Origin: Polytrichum commune
Lineage: Eukaryota; Streptophyta; Polytrichopsida; Polytrichales; Polytrichaceae
Length of the DNA stretch: 64,000 bases
Assembly: GCA_950295325.1 (NCBI GenBank)
Contig: OX485803.1
Coordinates: forward strand, 44,719,554 to 44,783,553
Direction of reading: 5' to 3'
Shown here: in pieces, positions 25,952 through 38,617 of the stretch
Numbering within the stretch: the stretch's first letter is position 1
Layout of the letters: every line of letters begins with the position of its first letter
Notes under the pieces: model-generated
Told to the model about the DNA's origin: nothing
Seen by the model: the letters and a program-made list of their open reading frames with translations, nothing else
Databases searched by the model: none
Made by a program: the position numbers and the translations under genes

Positions 25952-25959
25952 CCATTCTC

Positions 25960-26959
25960 GAATAAAAAGCTGATTGGTTTTGAGGGTGCATGTAATCTTT
26001 CAAAAGAAAATATTAAAAAAAAGGCACGTGTTGCTAATACAAACCATTACCATGTAGTGTGATAAAGAACATTCTTCAGTACTCATATTCAAATATAAGT
26101 ATATATTTCAACCATAATCTCCAATTCAATTATGAAGTAAGGTGTACGCCAAGCCTTTGAGAAATGACAACATTCAAATGTGCACCTTTGAGTTGAAGAT
26201 TTGTGTTGTAATCACGACAAGCAATTGACCCCATGTCGTTGGAAATTGTCTTACGTCACTGAAATATCTGCAAATCTATCACCATGATAGATTCACATTG
26301 TTCTTTTATTGACGGAAGGTGATTACCTAGTGCTCATATGTTGGTAGTGAATTTAGATGAACTTGTGGCGCCTTTGTAAAGCATCGAAACGTGGGGATGA
26401 TAAGTAGCCCTTTGAAGGTCACAAAGGACACTACAATTATGTTCTCACAATCATGGTCTACTTGTACACAAATCACATAGAAAGCAAGTCTTGATAAGCA
26501 TACCTAAGTATTATAAGCTACGATTAAAAAACACTGACATGTTTTTGTGATATGCAACTGTAGCATAGAAGAATGTTATGGATAATGAGAATTTATTGCC
26601 ACTAAAATTCAATGAAGTTCTGAATTATTTCATGCATTATGTTTTGGGTGAATGGGATGCCAGTCAATCAAAAGACTTGTTCTCTCAAACCTATTCCTAA
26701 TGGACCTCATCTAGTCTTTGACGACAAATTGTCGTGGCTTTACACTACCACCGAGTAGTCTATACTATGTAGGACCAAACATTGGAACCGAGGTATTGGT
26801 TGAAATCCTACAAAAAGGACACCACACAATGACAAGTTTGGTGGAAAGAGGTCATGAAAAAATGCGCATCTATAATGGACAAAAGACACATCTCTTGCCA
26901 AGTTTAGGCACATGTCAAGGTACTACTAAAAGGTAGAAGTGCCTATAAGATTTACGGGT
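25960..26959. other. Gene-free stretch
   Basis: AT-rich with no supported gene. The 72-codon frame at 26,718-26,936 shows no recognisable motif. Confidence 0.4.
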
Positions 26960-27260
26960 CTTAAACGAACACTTTTAGCTCTACACTCACTTCTCATCGG
27001 ATATGAACATGGAATCAATGCAAGATGATTAGCAAATCTAGATCGTACACATAGCCATTTTTCTCATGAATTTTGGAGCTCGTATGAATTTCTTATTCAC
27101 TATCAAAGTAAAGAGTTTCTTTCTTATTAAACGATCGTGTAGGTGTCTCCTCCCTCTCCCCAGATTATGATGACCATTGAGCCTAGAATCACTAGCAAAT
27201 TTTGAGCACGTAGTCCAATCTTTGTTGAACAAGTTTCTATTTGGTACAAAATTCGACAAA
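26960..27260 (+). repeat. Interspersed repeat family R1, copy 2
   Basis: Matches copy 1 in order and orientation, for example 'TTTTAGCTCTACACTCACTT', 'TTTTGGAGCTCGTATGAA' and 'CAAATTTTGAGCACGTAGTC'. The overlapping minus-strand frames (27,038-27,405) lie inside this repeat and are rejected as genes. Confidence 0.6.
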
Positions 27261-27744
27261 TTGCGAAAGGTGAATGTACTTGACAATAAATGTCATCGTG
27301 TACTTCAATGGTGAAACAAATTTCCAAAATTACTTTGACCTCGCTGGTGTCATAGTACATTGGTAGAATATTAAGAAGACAAAACAACATGAAGTGTAGG
27401 TGCAAGTCGCCACTGTACGCCTAGAGCTTGACGGTGTTTTTCATAAACTTGTTCATTGGGAAGGTGGAAACGCAACGAACCGTTTGAAAATTTGTATTTC
27501 ATAAACAATTTGACTTCAAAAGTGACATCGAAGACCTTACATTAATTTTATGACAGCTAAATTAGCTGGCACCTTATAAGGAGCTTAATTTAATGATAGA
27601 GCCTCTCCATCCACCATGGACGAGGTTACGTAGACAACACGGAGCTCCAACCCCATCATAAGTTATATCATTGTTGCTCACCCTGTGGATATGGACCCAA
27701 TTCAATGTACCAGATATTGCATGTGAGGTTCTGTGTTTGCACGC

Positions 27745-27832
27745 TGTAGCAAGACTTCCTCATGCTACCTACTGTGGGAGGTAGGTATGTACACTAGCAA
27801 CGAGGTAGATAGCACGAGGAACTTTGCTATAA
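27745..27832. repeat. Hairpin-forming inverted repeat
   Basis: TGTAGCAAGACTTCCTCATG at the left pairs with a right arm ending CGAGGAACTTTGCTATA, with pairing extended by GCTACCTAC and GAGGTAGATAGC. The arms are about 28 bases with a few mismatches and the loop about 30. It may be the remnant of a MITE. A small-RNA precursor is possible but unsupported. Confidence 0.5.
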
Positions 27833-28844
27833 CCCATATAAGAGCGACATGTGTATGATATCGGATGCAGCGATGACCATATCATGAGAACGGCATGCTA
27901 TGGACTATGTTCATCATGCTTACATCCAATGAGGACAAGACACGTCAGCGAGATTTGAGAAGGTCAGTGCTATGAGAGCTGTGAAGTATGCATACAGAAT
28001 ATGGAGTCATAGGTTCAGGGTACACTAGGTGTCCTCAGTTCGCTTCTCACTTCGTCCCAATAAATAGAAATAAATACTTGACACATAAGTTAAAGCCAGG
28101 AGCTTTACTAGCTACTGCCCCCTCTCAAGGGGCTCATGCATGAAGAACGTTGCAAAGGAGTTGGAATGAAGGACCATCATCAAGCTTTGGAAAGTGGGAA
28201 ACCTTTGCGTTTTCATTCTCCGAAACGTCTGAGGGCAGTTTGCCACCCAAGGTACTGAGGCCTTAAAGTGTCACTTTTCGAGTTTTCTGTGACTTTCAAA
28301 TCGCGAGAAGTGTCAAAACATTGCCAAAAATGTATATATTCAAAGATTAGCGAAAATGAGTTGGATTGAAGGAATTAAATCTCAGCACAAATGATGTTTT
28401 GAATGAGTCTAGGGCAAAATCACAAAGGTCATTTTTAATTTCAACCTTTCAATGCTAGGTAAGAGGGGAGGGGGGGGATCTATTTATGTGTACATGCTCC
28501 TTGCACCCTAGCCACTCATGCAACTTCAAGTTAGAGACCCAAAGTAGTTATCATTATTGGGCTCGTGTTACTTTTAAGGCCTCAATACCTTAGTAGCTTT
28601 TTAGATTACATGAGAAATTGTAGTTCACCCCTAAAAGCTCATACAATGGCCACATCGGGGGGCCCGCACTGGCCGGGCTGACTGGGCCCCGGCTGGACCC
28701 TCTGGTGTGGCTTGCCATTTGATAAAGGTTTAGGGTTTTGGGGTTTGGGGTTGGATGGGGATGAAAATGAGGTCATGTTTTGGTGTTTTTATTTTTACAA
28801 TTAACTTTTTCTTTTTCTTTTTTTTGGGGGGGAGGGCACGGGAA
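27833..28844. other. Gene-free stretch with a GC-rich patch
   Basis: A GC-rich patch with GGCCCGCACTGGCCGGGC lies at about 28,660-28,700, unusual against the AT-rich background. A T-rich then G-rich run at 28,805-28,836 borders the next element. No gene was seen. Confidence 0.35.
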
Positions 28845-29340
28845 CCTAGGGTGTAGACTCTTCATTGGAAACCTAAACGACATGCATGAGTGGCTATGAA
28901 ATAAACCCCTTCTGTACAAGAAATGTATAGAGGGAACAAATGTACGTGCATACTAACGGTAGGCTAGAATTGCATGCACAAAATACAAACATGAAACAAA
29001 TAGGCCTTATTAGATATACAATTCACCTTCACTTTCCAATGAGATATTCATTACACATTTTATCATCCATAGGTAGGATGTAACTCATAATACTTGGATC
29101 TTAAAACACGCATCCTTTGGATGAAACTAGCACATCTATTGTCAACTTCATCTCTAAACCTGAGGGCCCTAATCTATATACCTACCTTTACTTCCAAAAA
29201 AGAAACTAACCACCTTCTCAAATGTACAAACTAGAGAAAAACAATACCTCTCCCTTACATATATTGTGAACGCTAATGCCTCAAATAATACCCCATTATG
29301 CACTCACGTTAGCTCATACATGGTATGAAGAGTCCACCCA
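28845..29340 (-). mobile_element. TIR element F (GGTGGACTC ends), 496 bp
   Basis: It is the same family as the element at 25,217, inverted. The left end is CCTAGGGTGTAGACTCTTC and the right end, reversed, TGGGTGGACTCTTCATACC. The flanks CACGGGAA and CACGGGGA are a 7/8 match, consistent with an 8-bp hAT-type target duplication. The ends resemble those of the CACGGGnAGGTCACT family (GGTGnACTC core), so the two groups may be related. No protein is encoded. Confidence 0.6.
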
Positions 29341-29470
29341 CACGGGGAGGAAAATACTATGCTTTGGTGATCAAAAATTAAGGGTGATGGTGAGGGTCAT
29401 GATTGGGCGGGGGAAGCTCGAGCCTGTTGCAGATCGTCAATGCATGTTGTTTGCAAAGCTCGCAACCTCA
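29341..29470 (+). repeat. Direct duplication, upstream copy
   Basis: The block 'ACTATGCTTTGG..ATCAAAA..AAGGGTGATGG' through 'GAGCCTG(T/C)TGCAG' recurs at about 30,128-30,265 with moderate divergence. A foldback element at 29,584-29,988 sits between the two copies. Confidence 0.55.
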
Positions 29471-29583
29471 TGGGTTAGGGTTTCCCTTATTATTTTGTGC
29501 GAGGGGGAGATGGTGCCCGTGTTTGTCTATAGGTAGGGCCCGAGCGAGGCATGAGCAATGAATGGGTAGATGAACCGAGTGAT

Positions 29584-29988
29584 GGGGGAGATTTTTGGGC
29601 ATAACCAGCTGAGATCCTAGCGTTTGCAAGTGCAACCGGTTACAGGTTGACATCCTCTGGTTTTCCTTTATTAAATTGGGATATGTTCTATAGATTCCTC
29701 CAAAATGATCGGTAATTTTCCTGCAGTCTTGAACTTCAACCGGTTATTTCTCAAACTCAACCAGTTCATTTGTAACTAACTGCCAGTTTTCCCCGATCAT
29801 GGGATGAACCGGTTGAGTGTGAGAAATAACCGGTTCAAATTCAAGGCGTCAGGAAAATTACCGATCCGTTTAGAGTAGTTTGTGGAATACTCCCCAATCT
29901 AATAAGGAATAACTGAAAGATGTCAACATGTTACCAGTTGGTCTTGGAAACACTAGGCTCTCGACTGATTATGCCCAAAAATCTCCCC
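29584..29988. mobile_element. Foldback element with ~190-bp arms
   Basis: The left end GGGGGAGATTTTTGGGCAT and the right end ATGCCCAAAAATCTCCCC are inverse complements, and the complementarity continues with scattered mismatches almost to the centre, through AACCGGTTATTTCTCAAACT and its complement. Half copies occur at 40,262-40,450 and 59,118-59,325. No target duplication is clear. No protein is encoded. A transcript would form a long hairpin, a potential siRNA source. Confidence 0.72.
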
Positions 29989-30127
29989 AGGACACTGGGC
30001 ATGGGATGGCAGGTGACCTGATCAATTTGGTGGTCTATAAGTTTGTGGTCTTCTGGGTGCTAGTTAGTGATGGAAGAGCATGGATTGGAGAGCTCTTCGT
30101 TCCAAGTTCTTGGATGGCCGTATGAAG

Positions 30128-30265
30128 GGGAGGAGAGTACCGTGCTTTGGCAGTCGAAATTTTAAAAGGGTGATGGTAAGGGTGATGTTCGATGGTGCAG
30201 GGGGCAGTTGGAGCCTGCTGCAGTGGATTGTCATTGAAGCATGTTCGAGTTTGTAAAGTATTTTG
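30128..30265 (+). repeat. Direct duplication, downstream copy
   Basis: Second copy of the block at 29,341-29,470, in the same orientation. Confidence 0.55.
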
Positions 30266-30934
30266 CTGAAAAACTTGCTATCTTCACGGACGTGGATGAG
30301 GGAAGGGGTTAATGACGGACGGGGTCATGGATGTGTAGGAGATCCTATGTCGTGAAGGAATTTGGCTAGGGGGTTTCTCTAGTTGGTACTCAAGTGGGAG
30401 ATGTGTTTCACAGCATTTGTGTGCTGATGAATATGGAACATAAACAGATGGTTGGACATGTACATGGATCATTTGTGCATAAATGCTAAGCGATAAGTCC
30501 ATTGTTTGGCCCACCAACAACCTGCATAATGTGGAATTGTCAAGTGTTGCGGGTAGAAGTTCGTCATGGCGACTCCAAGCATTCGACTTATCCAAGCTGG
30601 TTTAACATCAAAGTGGAGGGGGAGGTCTCTCAGAAACTCTAAAGTCACACACAAAGATCTACTGGACATAATGTGAAGTTGGAGACGGTGATCTCTTGAC
30701 TCTCGAAAACCTTGTTGTGACTTTGCATGCAAGGAGGGCGACAGGGGCAGAGGCTAAACCCTAAGCCTCGACTGGTTACTTGAAGAACCTGTCACTTCCC
30801 GGTGGAAACTAAGCTGGAGCTGATTCTAATTGTATCTTTCCAAAAATTTAAATATGTGATCCCAACTCATATACCCAACTGGTGTCAAATATGAAATCTG
30901 CCCAACACTGGTTCCTAAATAAACTAGACACCGA

Positions 30935-31278
30935 AGTGACCATGTGGGGATCCTAGGCTTGCTTTGTAGGGGACTCAGGCAGGACACAATGACATGTCCA
31001 GAAAAAGATGGTGTTCACCTTTCAAACGAGCCGAGCCAGTCTTGAGTGAGGATGCATTTCTATTTACTGATCTCCCAAACTCCGATAACTCACAATAATT
31101 TAGAAACATTACACCTCACTCCTGTTCCCTTTCAGTGAGGAGGATACAATTGTGGGAGTTGTCTCATGGTCAGGCTTGAACAACCACCACATCATGACAG
31201 TGAATTCCAAGTGGGGGCCTAGAAGCATGTACATAGGGCACTTAGGGCGGGACACAATGACGTGTCCTGCAAATTATG
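30935..31278 (+). repeat. Two diverged direct repeats
   Basis: GTGGGGATCCTAGG..CAGGCAGGACACAATGACATGTCC at about 30,942-31,000 recurs at about 31,208-31,270 as GTGGGGGCCTAG..GGCGGGACACAATGACGTGTCC. The phrase ACTCCGATAACnCACAA likewise occurs at 31,079 and 31,966. This suggests a decayed, internally duplicated repeat running from about 30.9 to 32.0 kb. Confidence 0.45.
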
Positions 31279-31989
31279 GTACTTTTTCTCTCTCCTCAAA
31301 AAATTAACATTCTCCGAAAAATACTGTACACTTGGTTCTATCAAGTAATACTGAACTACTAGTTCTATCTCTCCAAAGTTCTCCGTTTTCAAGTTCGACT
31401 TCCACCATTAGATCATCACATAACATTACTCAACATTGTAGTTGAGTTCAGTTTCTAATCATAGAACGGGACAATTGGTGTATGCAGCTCGGTCGGAGTT
31501 AGCAATTCCAACCTGAATCTAGTCTTCACCGAGGCTCTACATGCTTTTAACCTCAAATGCAATGACAATATTCGTGGATCCCGAATGCCACCACCATGCA
31601 ACTTAGTGATGTTGTTATGCAAAACTAAGAATTTACTTGTCAAAAATATAATGTGAGCACTATTTCCGCCAAATTGTTCTTTGATAACGAAAACTAGGTG
31701 CACCCGACTAAAGAATGTTATGAAACCTACTTTCCTAGCAAAAATGTGATCTTAGAACATACTTCCCGTTTGACACGGGTGGTCTGTAGAGCATGACCCC
31801 ACCAACAAGAGTCAAATGCAATCTATGACAATCATAGATCGGACTCCACACTTGTAATTGGAATCATGTCCTAATGACCGCCTGCATCAAATGCGGAGTA
31901 GGACCGTGTTTTCTAGTAGTGCTAGCCAATACCTAGGTGGGTAACATTGCTATCTGGTAAACCGACTCCGATAACCCACAAAAATCGGA

Positions 31990-34720
31990 GCCGTGATTAA
32001 AAAAAACCCCGCCCGAAGCCATCATCATGTGGTCCCATGTGGAAAAGAGCACAGCAACAACAGTGAGGAGGCTGAGAAATGAATGAGTGGATGAGTGGAT
32101 GAATGAACATCCAGTTCAGAGCCCGGAAGCAAGAGCTTATAAGGAGCAGCAAAACCAGGAGTATCACAACTTCAACCAAACCAGTTCAGTTCCAGTTCCA
32201 GTCTAGTCTAGTCCAGTCCAGTCCTGCCATCATCACCGATCTCATCTCATCCGGGATGCTGTCTGGCTAAGTTAAGGATAGACACACACACGCACACACA
32301 CACAGATTGAGCCACACACTCATGGAGCTCCTGGTTCACCAGATTTCAGGTTATCATGTTCGGAGGAGGATCATAGCTGTGGAATCATCGGTGGGAGGAG
32401 CTAAGGTAGACTGGATTGGTTTGGGAAGATAGTGGGGTTGAATTGGTTGCAGTCCTACGGTCTAACCTACCTGCTGCAAAACAGAAGGCAAGCCAAGGGG
32501 GTGGTTCGGTTGATTCACAATGGGTGGATTTGCATTGCACTTGTGGCAGTGGTCGATCCTAGAGCTTGAAAAGACCAAATATCGAATATGGGGTTGGGAG
32601 GGAGAGGTTTGGAGGTTGTCTTAATTGGTGTTGATAGTTGCCTGTTTTGACCCCTCCTCGTGGGTAAGGTTTTGTGGGACAGTTGAGAAGCTGGGAGGCT
32701 AGTGGTGCAAGCTGTGCTGCATTTGGCAATGAGCCTTACGAAACTCACATCACGCGAAAAGTGTACAAGTTTCATGTAATCAGATGAAACGTGTACACTT
32801 ATCCCCAATCCCTGCACCATATCATCATCATCATCGATCAGCATCACCTCCTCCTTTTGTCCGGAAGAATTTTCTGTCAAATAATTTAGAGGATGATGTT
32901 GTTGCGTGTGTGTCTCCTTACTTTGGTGAAGACATTTCAACATACCACACCATCTTAGTAGCGATGATTTGGATTTGGATTTGGCCTCGTGTGTCTAGTC
33001 GACAATTGTCTCTCTAATCCATCCAAATCTCCCTAATAGAACCATTGGAGTATGGCATGGTGGATATGTCCGGCTTCTGTTGCAAAGCTCCCGGCAGCTA
33101 CTTACAGTTGAAGCTAATCTGAAGCTCCATGACCATCATCACACTCTTTTGTCCAACAGGAATCTTTCTCAATGCTGGCGACCAGCAACTTTGAGGGTTC
33201 ATAAACTGAAGCTTTCTTCCGGGAGCCCAATCAACCACAATTCTGAGCATCTTGAACTAGTTCCTACTCCAGAATTCTGTGCAGTCTACCCAGTTTCTGT
33301 GGGCATGCTTCCTACTTTTCCTCGACCAAATTATTCTCTTCGAGATTTCTCCTACCTTCAGTTCCATAGCTCAATGACCACGACAAGTTTAGTCCTGTTG
33401 CTACATCATACTAATTTGCCAATCCCAGCTCATGCAGACTCCAGAGTGTAGTTGAACCCAGTATGTAGTTGCAGTGTGGGCTGCAAGTTTGGGTGTGGGC
33501 GATCATCGAATTTTTTATTTTGTTTGCACAAGTTTACAACCCCTTGGTGATGATAGAGGGCTCCTGGCAAGGCAAGACAAGGCAAGGCAAGGAGGGCGAA
33601 AATGGAATGAACTTGGGAGGCAGGTGCTTGCTCCTCTCCCTCAAAGGCTTCCAACAATGGGAGCTTGTATGGCGACCTTTAATAAAGGAGCCGCTCCTGG
33701 TGTTAGAAGCCTCTGTGGGAGAGGAACAAACAGTTGCTTTAATATCCCGGTAGTCCACAGATCCTGCAGCAGCAGCAGCAACAACAACAACCTGCCGCCG
33801 GACATCATTGCAAGGCCGCCAGGTTGTCCAATGTGGAACAACGCAACCGGTAATTGAAACAATCCAATGGAAAGTGCAAACCAAGTCATCATCATCATCA
33901 TCTGTGCGGCTGCTGCGTAAGTCAACTCATCATTCATCTCTCCTACTTTAATTCACATATGCCATGCGCATTGCTGCCCATGCTTGGAATATTCACTTGG
34001 CATATTATTCATCTTCAAATTCTTTTCGGATATTCTAGATCGAAGTTCTGGACAGGGTTGAGGTGGGATGTGAATAAGGAGTGTACCATACACTAATTAA
34101 TTCCCCTGAGAAGCTGTTGTCGTAAACATAATGAGGACATTGTTACCGACTTTGGGGATCGTTCTGTAAGAGTCTGCTGGAAGGTGAAATCACAGAGCCG
34201 GTTGTGGGTTTGTAACTCCTTGCAAGTGCTAAGGTGTTATTCAAACCAGCTGATCCGCTTCAAGCATCGGTGCAGTTTGTTACCGAGTTTACCTTCCAGG
34301 CTGCTTAAGTGGTTGTTACAATGAATTGATGTATAGATTGCTAATTTGAGCTCCAAGTGGGAAACCTGCAAAGCAGAATAAGTAATTTGGCACTGGCGAT
34401 GGAGATCCTGATTAGGGAGTACCAAGCCCGCTCCATTTGACAGTGTATCAGTGCATTTAGTCTAGAGTTTTGCATTTCGCGATGTGCAGACTCAGAGTTG
34501 GGTGTGGAATTTCACGTCTAATTCTGGTGGTCAGTTACTTTTAACGTAACATAGTAACATAGTGAGTTCGTGATGATTTAAACTTGAATTCTTTCTTCCA
34601 ACTTCTCACTTTCCCAATAGTGCAAATACATCCTATACTGAGATAGTGAACATTTAAAAGGTTATCTACATAGCAAGCAAGCTGATCTTTGAATGTTGGA
34701 CCTGCAGTAGCATAATACGT
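31990..34720. other. Possibly transcribed region of unknown content
   Basis: GC content rises here to near that of the genes. There is a TATA-like CTTATAAGG at about 32,137 (plus strand), a CCAGT pentamer tract at about 32,180-32,225, a (CA)n run at 32,281-32,304, and a 36-codon plus-strand frame from ATG at 32,322 to TAG at 32,430-32,432. It is MELLVHQISGYHVRRRIIAV at its start. Longer frames (33,080-33,451 plus, 32,515-32,943 minus, 33,474-33,857 plus) are low in complexity and match no family I know. The stretch could be a non-coding transcript or the exons of a gene with long UTRs. It lies downstream of the SCL28-like gene. Confidence 0.3.
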
Positions 34721-35250
34721 TGCCACCGCAGCTAGGCAGGTTGCAAAGTTTGCACGAGAAACCTTATGCTTCCCACTTTAGTAGGTTTCCAAAAAAATTG
34801 AGCACAACCACAATGCATAGCAGTCACTTGTCAATGTGACATATCTTTTGAAGAGTCCTTTACAGGTCGTGTACATTGCAATCAACATGTTCACCAAAAA
34901 TGGTATCATCGACCTAGGGAACCTAATTTCGAGACATTTACAGCTTGAGGTTACAAAATTGCATATTCTACATACTTCCAAAGGCACTGCAGTTAGTATC
35001 CAGCAGCAACCTACATTTGCCTGCACTACATTTCTCCACACATGAGTTGAGGGAGAGACATTGTTCATAAGAGTGTTTATACAGATTGCATCGTCATATA
35101 CACAAAGTTCACAAAACTGTACTTTCGAATACCTTTACAAGAATGATGGTCCTCCTGGATGTCGGATCAAAAGATCAAAATTGCTTCGATCACATCAGCG
35201 TTGCATCGGTTGCATGATTGAAAGAGTGAGAAGAGGTTGGAAAAAATGGT

Positions 35251-37909
35251 TCACACAGGATGATCACGAGGTTTCCCGGCTCTTCTCGGAGGATATAGCC
35301 TTGTCATGGGTAATACGGTGCGTTGAGGATTGCGGCTCTCAAGACAATTGCTGATGCTCTTGTCGGGTTTCCAGGCAGATGCGGTGAAGAGGGGCTGATC
35401 CATCCAGCCAAGGGTAAGGGCACCATTGTCTCCGACCAAAGTGAAGCCATCAGATTGGAACATTCGGAGAAGGATTTGGGCTTGTGTTTGAGCACTCTCC
35501 TTCACTGGTTCATTCACAAAACAAGCTTCACCCATCAGAGTGCGCCATCTGTTTATACCCTCATGCCGTTCCACCCTTTCTGCACCTTCACATGCAAGAA
35601 TGTTGCCAATCTCTTGCGCAAACAGCTGCTCCACCTGCACTCGAGCTTCGCTCTCTTGCGGAAGATTGGACTCCAAACAATCGAAAATGGCAGAGTAGTA
35701 CTTTAAGGACTCAAGGAACCGGCCTTCGAAGTGGGGTCCGTTGTGGCTCCCTTCCTGCTCCACAATTGCCACAACCTTCGGTTTTGTGCTGTCAATCAAC
35801 CCCAGGAAGTCTTTGATGGTCTCGCCCGAATCGTACAGCATTCGGTGAAGCTGGGTAATGCAATTCACCGCAATTACTTCGTCCTCCTTCACATGCAACA
35901 TCCATAGCCTGATGTCCTCAAGCCTGTCGATGACCTCGTGGAAGACGAAGGGGATGTTGAAGAATTGAGCGAACTCAGCCAACCGATCACCCGTGTCCTG
36001 AAGCTCCTCCTTGCAGTCTCCGACACCTGTCAACAACAACTAGTAGTTCGGTAATAGATTTGGAAACGCTCAGAAACTAAACTGGCATATTGCTGATTGA
36101 TAGAATCGTCATACAGGCAGATAGGCTGTCTGAGATGATTTTGAAAAGAAACCTCGAATGATACTTGGGTGAATATGTTGAGTTTTGAGGTTTGGGTGTA
36201 CCTGTGATGCGGATATGGGATGGTGGACCGCAATCTCGCACTGCCAAGCTTTGGAACAGAGCCGGCCATTGAAGGCCCTGCTTTACATCGAAATCGATAA
36301 CATGGACACGATCTGCTCCTTCGAAAGCCTGCATTATGATGTCATTTGCTGTGAAGTGGGCAAACTTCGTGAATGGCGACACATGGTTGAGCAGATGATA
36401 AGCTGCTTGCATCTCCTCGTCATTCAACCTGAGGTTCGGAGGAAGCGGCTTGTAGATTTGGGGCCACAAATGTGCAACTCGGCAGGCCAATCCTTCAGTG
36501 AAGTAAGCAGCCACCCTCTGCAATGCGGTGCCTTCTGGAGAGGCTAGATGCCCAAGCTTCTCCAACAGATGGTTGACTAAGATCAAGCTCTTGTTGGAGA
36601 CTGCCTCCGCACAAGCTAACAGAAGAGTCACAAGCTCCTCACCAATTTCTTCACCACAGTGATTTCTGGCGGGGTTTACTTCCACTTGTAGATATTCCAG
36701 ACACTCATTCTCCTCTCCGTTGTGGTCACTTGGGGTGGAAGAATTGCTAATTTGGTTTTTACCACTGCATCGCCACTGGGAGGAGGGTAGCCCAGGAGTG
36801 AAAGGAGGAGTGCACTCACCATTTCCTTGTTGTTGTCGGCTGGTAATTGAATCTCCTGTAAAATCTCCTAACAAAGAAGCCATCCATTCTTTGTCCAAGC
36901 ACTCGTAGTCCCACTCATCCATGCTTTCCAGTTTCCTGAAGCATGATTGTGATGGCAATTCTTCAACCTCTTCTTTATCTCCACCGCCCTTGGTGCTCTT
37001 GTGGTAGTAGGCTTCCGTAGAGAGCTCTACATCCCACTCATGGCATATTCCAAGGGTACTATCCTCATCAACATTCCAAAGTCTCGGAGCTGGTACCTGC
37101 ATTGATAGAGGAGTCTTAGACGACTTCTCCGCCACCGAAATGGAGCTTTCGAAATCTGGGGACAAGGCTAGCGAGCATGTCAGTGTTGATGCGAAACTGG
37201 GTTGGCTCGGCGTCCCGGGGCAATTGATCTCTATCTCCTGATGATCCCTAATCCCATGCTCCCAAAGGAAATGATTATCATCATCACCATCGTCACCACA
37301 ACCAGCTCCCTTCCGAGGAGAGAATTGAAGACCCCACTTTTGCTGGCCTGCTGTTGGCGGTTCTTGGAATGAAGTTTGATCAACCCACAAGGCTCTTCGC
37401 GAACTGATGGACCTCCTGGAGTTGACATGATGATGATGATGATGATGATGATGATGGCTCTTCTTCATGGTTACCTTACCCGGAGACAACATAGAATCCC
37501 TTCTGTCACCCTTCCCACTCGTGCCTACGCTCTCGGGTTCAATGCAGTCCAAATTGGATTTCACTGGTGATATTTCAAATGCCACTCCACCAATTTCTTC
37601 CTGCTGGAAGTTGGGGCCATCGAACCAGTCACCCACATCTTTCGAGTTCGCTGCCACTTGATCACGGGCTACCAGCAACCTGTCCTGCTCCATCGACTGC
37701 TGCTGCTGCCATTGCAGCTCCTTGTGTTTCTGGGGTTGGAACATTTGGGAGGAATTGTGCAACAAATGGACGTTTCGGTGCTGCTGCGTTGATCCAGCAC
37801 CCCCTACTAGTCTAAGAATTGGCACCGTGAGCATTGGGCACCCGCCTGACATCTCCAAGTTAAACCCTAATTCGAAGGGAGAATGAATGCCGTGCTTTTC
37901 TCCTTTCAA
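35251..37909 (-). CDS. SCL28: GRAS transcription regulator, SCL28-like, two exons
   Basis: Exon 1 is 37,909-36,202 and exon 2 is 36,026-35,251; the join keeps frame and gives 827 residues. Residues 1-417 are a low-complexity N-terminus with a run of ten His near 151-160. The GRAS domain starts near 418 with LVTLLLACAEAVSNKSLILV (leucine heptad I). The VHIID motif is VHVIDFD near 535, directly before the intron at the conserved HIRITG/VGDC point. Exon 2 carries FHEVIDRLEDIRLWMLHVKE, VNCITQLHRML, DFLGLI, SLKYYSAIFD, ACEGAERVERHE and the SAW end LGWMDQPLFTASAW. RLEDxRLWMLHVKE and SLKYYSAxFD are typical of SCL28. In Arabidopsis SCL28 is a nuclear regulator of G2/M progression and cell size. About 34 residues follow the SAW motif, which is unusual and could be a missed splice. 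Start at the first Met; a Met at residue 20 is an alternative. Confidence 0.92.
36027..36201 (-). other. Intron of the SCL28-like gene
   Basis: The 175-bp intron has donor G|GTACAC (exon ends at 36,202) and acceptor TTGTTGACAG|GTGTCGG (exon resumes at 36,026). It splits a Gly codon after its first base. Translation into the intron gives unrelated residues and a stop, while the splice restores the GRAS consensus exactly. Confidence 0.93.
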
Positions 37910-38580
37910 AACTTGACATTAAGCAATCAAAAATTGACATATTCCATCTTCCTAGTACCAAGCCTTCACTGACCTGCACCATATCCCACTCCTTTTCAAA
38001 CTTCCCAGACCTCATTGCCTAGTAGTACTATCCTCATATGAATCCCACTTGTACATGTTGAGCTTCTAAATTAACCCTTCCTTGGTGGCCTGCAGAATGA
38101 CTGGCGCCGGAGTACTCACAACTTTTCTGAGATGGTCTCTGAAAGAAAGCTCTCAATCTGTTGCACGGAGCATAGTGAGAGGACATGGGCAAGCTAGCAA
38201 TGTACGTGTCGACATGGATATAGACACTCTCACACTAGATCTCATCTCTTCCAACATTAATTGTACCGACGCGTTCAAGGCAAGCTGCTTCTCAAAGTTG
38301 CAGTAGTTTTCAGATATAAATTGGTGAGGGTGACCCTGTGATTTTACAAAGGGTATGTGAGCTGGTTGCAAACCTCTGACGTTCACTCAGACGTACCCTT
38401 TAGCCTGGATGCACCTGTGCCCACTCTGAGGGCAATCTCACACAAATCTTTTGCAATATTTTGCACCCTTGACGCAATCTTCTGCACTTGGACAAGACTC
38501 AACTTATGCCTGCTTGCAGCACTTTCATCATCATCCTCCTCCTAAGCCGATCGCTGCAACCAGCTTGTCCCCAATATCAC

Positions 38581-38617
<37 letters not shown>

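Noticed and set aside
33474-33937. Overlapping frames on both strands (127, 116, 98 codons) near 33.5-33.9 kb
   Set aside because: Three frames on two strands overlap one another; the products are rich in runs from CAG/CAT repeats and match no known family.
36077-36201. Unspliced 610-residue version of the GRAS protein as the true product
   Set aside because: Beyond HIRITG the translation is unrelated to GRAS proteins and soon stops, while a GT-AG splice restores the conserved continuation.
35251-37909. miR171 target site in the GRAS gene
   Set aside because: That target belongs to the SCL6/HAM group; the corresponding motif was not seen in this SCL28-type sequence.
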